From Propionibacteriaceae bacterium (GTDB lineage Bacteria; Actinomycetota; Actinomycetes; Propionibacteriales; Propionibacteriaceae): DNA of 11,794 nucleotides. The stretch is from assembly GCA_031282235.1 (NCBI GenBank), contig JAITED010000180.1, positions 1-11,794 of the forward strand, in the 5' to 3' direction. Positions 6,906-11,794 of the stretch are shown in pieces. Made by a program: the position numbers and the translations under genes. Position 1 is the first letter of the stretch. Each line of letters opens with the position of its first letter. The notes beneath the pieces are model-generated. The model searched no databases. It was given only the letters and a program-made list of their open reading frames with translations, and was not told the origin of the DNA.

Positions 6906-7589
6906 TTAAGAAACCCCCAAAAAATACGGTTGCAGGTACGGGTTCACGACGCGCTCCCGTGCCAAGATGGTAGCTTCGCCGTGACCGGGCAAAAGTCTAG
7001 TCGTATCATCCCAACTCAGCACCACATCGCGCAGACTCTTTACCATCTGTGCCGAATCACCGCCCGGCAAATCGGTGCGCCCAATAGAGCCAGCGAACAC
7101 CAAATCGCCCCCAAAAGCGATGTCGCCGTCAGCATCCGCAGTGGTGAACACCACACATCCCGGCGTATGCCCCGGCGTATGGGTGACTCGGAAAGTGATA
7201 CCCGCCACCGTGAGCGAAGCCACCCCCAGCAAATCTTCCCGCTGTAGCGGCGCGGGCAGGGAGTCGGCGCCGAACAACTGCCGCATCAGCGGCACCGAAT
7301 CCGCCCCGATGCCAGCAGATGGGGTGGTCAGCATGTAATCATCCGCCGAGTGCAGCCACATCGGCACCCCAGCTTCGTTGGCCAGTCGCGCAGCGTCCGC
7401 GATGTGGTCAACATGGCCGTGAGTACAGAGCACTCCGGCGAGCCGCAAGCCCCGTTTTTGTAGTTCGGATTGCACTGTGGGGGCAGCGTCAACCCCCGGG
7501 TCAATGACCACGGTTTCTAACGCGCTGTCTTGCCAGATAAGATAGCAGTTGGCCTGCCATGGGCCAGTCGCAAACGAAGCGATAAACAC
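6906..7589 (-). CDS. MBL-fold metallo-hydrolase (glyoxalase II-like)
   Basis: This is a cytoplasmic zinc-dependent hydrolase of the metallo-beta-lactamase superfamily, glyoxalase II-like group, whose substrate cannot be told from sequence. With the GTG start at 7589 it has 227 aa beginning MFIASFATGPWQANCYLI, the usual N-terminus of the group; an upstream TTG at 7610 would add 7 residues. Metal ligands are in place: HGHVDH (57-62), H141 in HTPGHTPGC, D162 in GGDLVFAGSIGRTD, and H203 in LLPGHGEATIL. An MBL-fold gene of this type lies upstream of hisS in many actinobacteria. It is divergent from the DUF349 gene, with only 30 bp between the two starts. Confidence 0.9.
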   Translation of the reverse strand: MFIASFATGPWQANCYLIWQDSALETVVIDPGVDAAPTVQSELQKRGLRLAGVLCTHGHVDHIADAARLANEAGVPMWLHSADDYMLTTPSAGIGADSVPLMRQLFGADSLPAPLQREDLLGVASLTVAGITFRVTHTPGHTPGCVVFTTADADGDIAFGGDLVFAGSIGRTDLPGGDSAQMVKSLRDVVLSWDDTTRLLPGHGEATILARERVVNPYLQPYFLGVS

Positions 7590-7596
7590 AGTATTA

Positions 7597-7602
7597 ACCC
7601 TA
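7597..7602 (-). promoter_or_regulatory. Possible leaderless -10 element of the MBL-hisS operon
   Basis: On the minus strand TAGGGT lies exactly 7 nt before the GTG at 7589, and no Shine-Dalgarno sequence is seen. The -35 region (about 7620-7625) does not match consensus and lies inside the divergent DUF349 gene. This is weak evidence for a leaderless start. Confidence 0.3.
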
Positions 7603-7619
7603 GCGGGCAAGATGGAGCT

Positions 7620-8864
7620 ATGAGCGAATCAACAGGTTCGACCAGTTTTGGTCGTGTCGAGGCGGACGGCACTGTATACGTAACCACCTCGGACGGCGAA
7701 CGCAAGGTCGGTCAAGTACCAGATGTAAGTGAATCCGAGGCGTTGGCCTTTTATGTACGGCGGTTTGAGGCGCTGGCGGCACAAGCCGACCTGCTCTCGC
7801 AACGTATACATTCTGGGGCAGTGTCGCCGGAGGAAGCCAAAAAGTTGGTGGCCGCACTCAAGGCTGAGGTGACTGGCGCTAACGCTGTTGGCGACCTAGA
7901 GGCGCTCGCTGCCCAACTGGAGGAACTCAACCCCGTCATCGCCTCGCAGTTGGAGGCGCGTAAAGCCGAGCGCGCCGAGAAGCAGGCTGAAGCCAAAGCT
8001 GCCAAAGAGAAGATGGTTGCGGAGGCCGAGAAGTTGGCGGCAGGCAACGACTGGAAAGGTGGCGTAAACCGCTTCCGCACGTTGTTGGATGCTTGGAAAG
8101 TGCTGCCGCGTATCGACCGGGCTACGGATGATGAACTGTGGCACCGTTTCTCCTCTGCCCGCACCACGTACACTCGCCGCCGTAAAGCGCAGTTTGAGCA
8201 GTGGGCAGAACTGCACGGCGCTGCTGAGGCCGCCAAGAAGCAACTCATCGCTGAGGCTGAGGAGTTGGCCGTTTCGACCGATTGGGGCAACACTGCTAAC
8301 GCATTCCGGGATTTGATGACGCGCTGGAAGGCCGCCGGGAGTGCCGGTAAAGAAGCAGACGATAAGCTGTGGCATCGCTTCCGGGGTTTGCAGGAACAGT
8401 TTTTTACGGCTCGTAGCGCGGTGTTCACCGCCCGCGATAACGAGTTCGAGAGCAATCTAACCATCAAAGAGGAACTGCTCGCCTCCGCTGAAGCCGAAAT
8501 CTTGCCGGTGCGCGACCTCTCCGCCGCCCGCGTCGCGTTGCGCTCCTTCCTCGCCCGCTATAACGAGATTGGCCAAGTGCCGCGCTCTGCTATCGGCAAG
8601 TTGGATGCCCGGATTCGCGCCCTTGACTCCGCTATCAAAGCCGCAGAGGAGAAAGAATGGCGGCGCAGTGACCCGGAGGCGCAGGAGCGCGCTGCCGACA
8701 CCGTAGCGATGTTCGACACCCAACTGGAGAAACTCGCCAAACAGCTAGAAGCCGCCACCGCCAAAAACGATGCCAAGCTGATTGCCAAACTCACCGATTC
8801 AATCACCACCTATACCGCTTGGCGCGACCAAGCCGCCAGCACCCTAGCCGAGTACACCGCCTAG
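7620..8864 (+). CDS. DUF349 domain-containing protein
   Basis: This is a 414-aa soluble, strongly helical protein of unknown molecular function. The N-terminus (10-35, FGRVEADGTVYVTTSDGERK) matches the conserved opening of actinobacterial DUF349 proteins. An alanine- and glutamate-rich helical region, probably a coiled coil, covers about 70-140. Two clear DUF349 repeats follow, at about 135-195 (NDWKGGVNRFRTLLDAWK ... LWHRF) and 213-272 (TDWGNTANAFRDLMTRWKAA ... LWHRF). A more degenerate third copy lies at about 288-345, and a helical tail ends the protein. The reading frame stays open upstream to 7530, but the homologous start is ATG 7620, with a GGAG only 2 nt away (tight spacing). It is a usual neighbour of rel in actinobacteria and is convergent with rel here. 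A link to the stringent response is only suggested by position. Confidence 0.9.
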   Translation: MSESTGSTSFGRVEADGTVYVTTSDGERKVGQVPDVSESEALAFYVRRFEALAAQADLLSQRIHSGAVSPEEAKKLVAALKAEVTGANAVGDLEALAAQLEELNPVIASQLEARKAERAEKQAEAKAAKEKMVAEAEKLAAGNDWKGGVNRFRTLLDAWKVLPRIDRATDDELWHRFSSARTTYTRRRKAQFEQWAELHGAAEAAKKQLIAEAEELAVSTDWGNTANAFRDLMTRWKAAGSAGKEADDKLWHRFRGLQEQFFTARSAVFTARDNEFESNLTIKEELLASAEAEILPVRDLSAARVALRSFLARYNEIGQVPRSAIGKLDARIRALDSAIKAAEEKEWRRSDPEAQERAADTVAMFDTQLEKLAKQLEAATAKNDAKLIAKLTDSITTYTAWRDQAASTLAEYTA

Positions 8865-8931
8865 GGCTTCCTTTGTCGCCCCCTTTCCAAAGGGGGCAAC
8901 AAACTACAGGCGTTAAGCCCATCCACATATG

Positions 8932-8978
8932 CCCCCTTTTTCCAAAGGGGGTGGCAGGCGAAGCCTGACGGGGGTTTG
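8932..8978 (+). repeat. Palindromic element, right-pointing complete copy
   Basis: This 47-bp copy has three parts: the head hairpin CCCCCTTT / AAAGGGGG, then TG and a central hairpin CAGGC-GAA-GCCTG, then the terminal block CGGGGGTTTG. Confidence 0.7.
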
Positions 8979-8997
8979 CTCAACACGCCCCACCAAA

Positions 8998-9039
8998 CAA
9001 ACCCCCGCCCCTGCGGGGCACCCCCTTTCAAAAAGGGGG
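8998..9039 (-). repeat. Palindromic element, left-pointing complete copy
   Basis: Read on the minus strand this 42-bp copy has the same order as the right-pointing one: head CCCCCTTTTTGAAAGGGGG, then TG, a central hairpin GCCCC-GCA-GGGGC, and CGGGGGTTTG. The central stem differs in sequence from the other copy but is fully paired and keeps a GNA loop. Confidence 0.7.
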
Positions 9040-9099
9040 CTTCAGAGGACAGGCTTCGCCTGCTACTACTTTTCAAAAAGGGGGCCGAAACCGAACCAA

Positions 9100-11412
9100 T
9101 TACGCTTTGACGCGGTAGACGTCGTATACGCCGGGCATGGCGCGGATGCTGGCTAAAAGTTGTTGCAGGTGTTTCGGCTCGGCTACTTCAAACGTCATTT
9201 TGATGCGGGCTACGGAGTCTTTTTTGGTGGTTACGGTCAGTGCGGTGATGTTCACCCGTTGTTCGGAGAGCACCCGGGTCACGTCGGCGATTAGGCCGGG
9301 CTGGTCTAGGGCTTCGATGTGTACCGAGACCTCGTATGAGGCGTGGGAATCCAGCGCCCAATGCACTTCCACTAGGCGTTCCGGGTGTTTCTTCAAGTCG
9401 TTGGCGTTAGTGCAGTCAGCGCGATGCACTGACACCCCGGATTCGCGGGTTACGAACCCCAAAATCTCGTCGCCGGGCATCGGGGTGCAACATTTGGCGA
9501 GCCGTACCAACATGCCAGCGTCGCCGTCCACGATGATACCCACCGAGTCGTTGGTGCGCCGCCGGGTGCGCACCTGCACCTGCGGCTCAGCGACAGCGGG
9601 CAGCGCCTCGGGGCCGCCCGCGATAGTCACCAAGCGCTGCACCACCCCGGGCGGGTTCAGCGACCCCTCCCCGATGGCGGCGTAGAGGGCCGCGGCATCC
9701 GGATACTTCAACGCAGCGGCTAACTCACTCAAGTTCTCCGTTGTCAACAGCTTCTGCAGCGGCAGCCCGGTTTTGCGTAACTGCTTCGTCAACGCATCTT
9801 TGCCGCGCTCTATCGCTTCATCGCGGCGTTCCCGAGAGAAATACGCCCGGATTTTGGCGCGGGCACGGGGGCTCACCACGAAGTTCAACCAGTCGCGGCT
9901 GGGGCCAGCGTCCTCGTTTTTGGTGGTGAGAATCTCCACCCGGTCGGCGTTCACCAGCCTGGTAGACAGCGGTACCATACGCCCATTCACCCGCGCCCCG
10001 ATGCAGCGGTTGCCCACCTGCGTATGTACGGCGTATGCCATGTCTACCGGGGTGGAACCCTCTGGTAGCTCCATCGCCTCGCCCGCCGGGGTGATGATGA
10101 AGATTTTTTTGGCCTGTTGCAGCGCAAAGGTGGCTTCTTCGAGATACTCGTCCGGGTCGGACATCTCGCGCGCCATCTCCGCGAGACCGTGCATCCACAG
10201 CAGTTCTTCTTCGTCGCTTTCAATGTCTTTGCCGTGCTTGTACTTGAAGTGCGCCGCCACACCGAGTTCTGCCACCTGATGCATCTCTTGGGTACGAATC
10301 TGAAACTCCACCGGCTGCCCACCCGGCACTATCACCGTGGTGTGAATCGATTGGTAGCCGTTCTCTTTGGCGTGCGAGATGTAGTTCTTATACCGGTTCG
10401 GCAGCGGCATCCAGCGCTTCTGAATCACCCCCAGCGCCGCCCAACACTCCGGTTCCGTGGCGCAAATCACCCGAATCCCCACTAGGTCGTAGATGTCTTG
10501 AAACTCGCGCCCGCGCACCACCATCTTCTGGTAGATGGAGTAGTAGTGCTTCGGACGCCCGTAGACTACGGGTTTCAGCCCCCCCGCGGCGAGTTCGCTC
10601 TGGGCGATGTCAATCACTTCTTTCAACTGCCGGTCGCGCTCTGGGGCAGTCTCAGCTACCAACCGTACAATCTCGTCATACGAGCGGGGCTGCACGATAG
10701 CGAACGCCAAATCTTCCAACTCCCACTTGATGGCTGCCATACCGAGCCGGTCAGCTAGCGGGGCGAAGATGTTCAACGTCTCTTTAGCGATACGTGCCTG
10801 CTTCTCTGGCCGTAGAAACACCAACGTGCGCATGTTGTGCAGCCGGTCGGCCAGTTTGATGACCAGAATCTGCAAATCCTTGTCCATGTGCAGAATCAGC
10901 GTGCGGATAGTTTCGGCTTTCGCCGTCTCACCGTAGGACAGCTTGTCCAGTTTGGTGACCCCATCGACGCGCCTAGCCACCCGGTCGCCGAAATCCACCC
11001 GCAACTGTTCCAGAGTGTAGGGGGTGTCCTCCACCGCGTCGTGCAGCAGCCCAGCGCAGATGGTGTCCTCGGGCATACCGAGTTCCGCCAGAATGGTAGC
11101 CACTGCTAACGGATGGGTGATGTAGGGATCCCCATTCTTGCGGGTCTGGCCGTGGTGATAGTGCTCCGCAGTACGATACGCCCGCTCGATGCGCGCCAAA
11201 TCAGCTTTCGGATAGGTGGCGCGTACCACAGTGAGCAGCGGGTCAAGCACCGCAGATTGCGCGTTGCGTGGTGCCCCCAACCGCGCCAGCCGCTGTCGCA
11301 TCCGCAACCGGGGCTGTTCCGGGTTGGTGAGCGCCCGCGAGATGAGACCGGGAGCCGTACTGTCATCATCCAGCGCGTTAGCCGCAACATCCAGTTGGCT
11401 GTCGGTAGTCAT
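9100..11412 (-). CDS. rel: Bifunctional (p)ppGpp synthetase/hydrolase Rel
   Basis: Rel is the long ribosome-associated RSH enzyme that makes (p)ppGpp when uncharged tRNA accumulates and hydrolyses it otherwise. ATG 11412 is preferred over GTG 11418 because GGAGG lies 5 nt before the ATG but directly abuts the GTG; this gives 770 aa. The N-terminal HD hydrolase domain is intact: H100 in ITHP, LLHDAVEDT (HD at 124-125, ED at 128-129), and DRLHN near 189-193. The synthetase domain has GRPKHYYSIYQKM (285-297), DIYDLVGIRV and VEFQIRT (368-374). A TGS domain (about 437-498), a linker, the Cys-Cys and HRADC zinc-finger-like region (AKCCTPMPGD at 639-648, HRADC at 663-667) and a C-terminal ACT domain (about 693-770) follow. 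Length and domain order match full-length actinobacterial Rel. An 86-bp gap separates it from the surface-protein gene upstream; TAGACT at 11457-11452 is a weak -10 candidate. Confidence 0.97.
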   Translation of the reverse strand: MTTDSQLDVAANALDDDSTAPGLISRALTNPEQPRLRMRQRLARLGAPRNAQSAVLDPLLTVVRATYPKADLARIERAYRTAEHYHHGQTRKNGDPYITHPLAVATILAELGMPEDTICAGLLHDAVEDTPYTLEQLRVDFGDRVARRVDGVTKLDKLSYGETAKAETIRTLILHMDKDLQILVIKLADRLHNMRTLVFLRPEKQARIAKETLNIFAPLADRLGMAAIKWELEDLAFAIVQPRSYDEIVRLVAETAPERDRQLKEVIDIAQSELAAGGLKPVVYGRPKHYYSIYQKMVVRGREFQDIYDLVGIRVICATEPECWAALGVIQKRWMPLPNRYKNYISHAKENGYQSIHTTVIVPGGQPVEFQIRTQEMHQVAELGVAAHFKYKHGKDIESDEEELLWMHGLAEMAREMSDPDEYLEEATFALQQAKKIFIITPAGEAMELPEGSTPVDMAYAVHTQVGNRCIGARVNGRMVPLSTRLVNADRVEILTTKNEDAGPSRDWLNFVVSPRARAKIRAYFSRERRDEAIERGKDALTKQLRKTGLPLQKLLTTENLSELAAALKYPDAAALYAAIGEGSLNPPGVVQRLVTIAGGPEALPAVAEPQVQVRTRRRTNDSVGIIVDGDAGMLVRLAKCCTPMPGDEILGFVTRESGVSVHRADCTNANDLKKHPERLVEVHWALDSHASYEVSVHIEALDQPGLIADVTRVLSEQRVNITALTVTTKKDSVARIKMTFEVAEPKHLQQLLASIRAMPGVYDVYRVKA

Positions 11413-11498
11413 CTCCACCTCCCCCGCGCTCCGCGTTATTTATGGAACCCGAGTCTACCGCGTAACTCCACCCCCGCGAACAAACCAGTGAGAGGTGG

Positions 11499-11794
11499 TT
11501 ACACTCGACGGCTACCGAAACGAACAACAGCCGCGCCCAAAACGGCGAGGAGAAAACCACTCAAACCAACTGGAATATACGAACCAGCACTACCGCCAGT
11601 CGCCACACTATCGGGATTAGAACCATCACCGGGGTCACCATCGGGATTAGGGTCACCATCAGTGTTGCCATCAGGGTCAGGATCAGGGTCACCACCAGTA
11701 TTGCCATCAGGATCAGGATCAGGATCACCACCAGTATTGCCATCAGGATCAGGATCAGGATCACCACCAGTATTGCCATCAGGATCAGGATCAG
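11499..11794 (-). CDS. C-terminal end of a surface-anchored Asp/Pro-repeat protein (partial)
   Basis: Only the last 98 codons are in the window; the frame runs open off the right edge, so the N-terminus and function are unknown. From the edge inward there are 12-residue repeats PDPDPDGNTGGD, then a degenerate acidic stretch (GDPNPDGDPGDG), then SNPDSVATGGSAGS. A hydrophobic segment of about 20 residues (YIPVGLSGFLLAVLGAAVV) and a short basic tail (RFGSRRV) end the protein. This is the layout of a Gram-positive cell-wall sorting signal: motif, membrane span, positive tail. The motif, however, reads SVATG rather than LPxTG or LAxTG. The protein is probably exported and anchored at the cell surface, with the repeats as a stalk. 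The DxDxDG pattern could bind calcium (inference). It lies just upstream of rel on the same strand, an unusual neighbour for rel. Confidence 0.75.
   Translation of the reverse strand, partial: DPDPDGNTGGDPDPDPDGNTGGDPDPDPDGNTGGDPDPDPDGNTDGDPNPDGDPGDGSNPDSVATGGSAGSYIPVGLSGFLLAVLGAAVVRFGSRRV
11653..11794 (-). repeat. 36-bp in-frame tandem repeats
   Basis: Two exact 36-bp copies (11689-11724, 11725-11760) are followed by a third (11761-11794) cut by the window edge after 34 bp, and preceded by a diverged copy (11653-11688). Each codes for 12 residues with DPDPDG at its core. The array continues beyond the window. It is also the source of a false hydrophobic reading frame in another frame of the same strand. 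Confidence 0.9.

Larger units (their letters stand above)
8878..9084. repeat. Inverted array of palindromic (REP/MITE-like) intergenic elements
   Basis: Most of the 235-bp gap between the convergent DUF349 and rel genes consists of four copies of a palindromic element. Each begins with CCCCCTTT...AAAGGGGG: a perfect 9-bp stem at 8878-8897, then heads at 8932-8951, 9021-9039 and, with one arm lost, 9069-9084. Two copies point right and two point left. CAGGCGAAGCCTG (8955-8967) and its exact reverse complement (9050-9062) form further hairpins. CGGGGGTTTG (8969-8978) pairs with CAAACCCCCG (8998-9007). The array could form strong hairpins in RNA from either side and may act as a bidirectional terminator, although no classical U-run follows. 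I do not recognise a named family. Confidence 0.8.

Noticed and set aside
7530..7619. Upstream extension of the DUF349 protein
   Set aside because: It overlaps the divergent MBL gene and lacks resemblance to the family, which begins at the residues coded from 7620.
8878..9084. CRISPR array
   Set aside because: The repeats are inverted, unevenly spaced and lack unique spacers of constant length; they are palindromic interspersed elements.
11413..11418. GTG 11418 as the rel start
   Set aside because: The Shine-Dalgarno GGAGG directly abuts it; ATG 11412 has correct spacing.
11561..11779. Minus-strand frame coding for a very hydrophobic Ile/Leu/Val repeat peptide
   Set aside because: It is an alternative-frame reading of the 36-bp Asp/Pro repeats of the surface-protein gene; the true frame ends in a membrane anchor and a stop at 11499.

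Overview
The window looks like chromosomal DNA of a moderately GC-rich actinobacterium, possibly from the Actinomycetaceae; that placement is an inference. The basis is the actinobacterial-type Rel, the run rel / DUF349 / metallo-beta-lactamase-fold hydrolase / hisS / aspS, an actinobacterial-style toxin-antitoxin pair, several apparent leaderless starts, and the C-terminal tail of a probable cell-surface protein. No tRNA, rRNA, CRISPR array, prophage or transposase gene is visible.

Layout. (i) 1-197: upstream region of rarA, with no gene visible. (ii) 198-1790 (+): rarA, a AAA+ replication-fork maintenance ATPase with an unusual Pro/Thr-rich tail. It converges on, and overlaps by 58 bp, a YihY/BrkB-family membrane protein gene at 1733-2806 (-). 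(iii) 2898-3590 (-): a compact accessory module, read as a BrnT-like toxin followed by a ribbon-helix-helix antitoxin. It is driven by a near-consensus promoter whose spacer holds an inverted repeat and whose -10 box lies 6 nt from the GTG start. (iv) 3675-7589 (-): an MBL-fold hydrolase, hisS (abutting it exactly) and aspS. (v) 7620-8864 (+): a DUF349 protein, divergent from the MBL gene. (vi) 8865-9099: an intergenic array of palindromic elements between convergent genes. (vii) 9100-11412 (-): rel, bifunctional (p)ppGpp synthetase/hydrolase. (viii) 11499-11794 (-): the 3' end of a surface-protein gene with 36-bp Asp/Pro-rich tandem repeats, a membrane anchor and a degenerate sortase-like signal.

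How the genes fit together. HisRS and AspRS charge tRNAs, and Rel senses uncharged tRNA on the ribosome, so the core is a translation and stringent-response neighbourhood. The AspRS carries the histidine typical of non-discriminating enzymes, so Asn-tRNA(Asn) may be made through GatCAB. RarA acts at stalled forks. The toxin-antitoxin module and the surface protein look like lineage-specific additions to this conserved backbone.

I found no clear new multi-gene system. The most interesting signals are the toxin-antitoxin promoter/operator with a leaderless GTG start, the inverted array of palindromes whose central hairpins differ in sequence but keep their pairing, and the Asp/Pro repeat surface protein.
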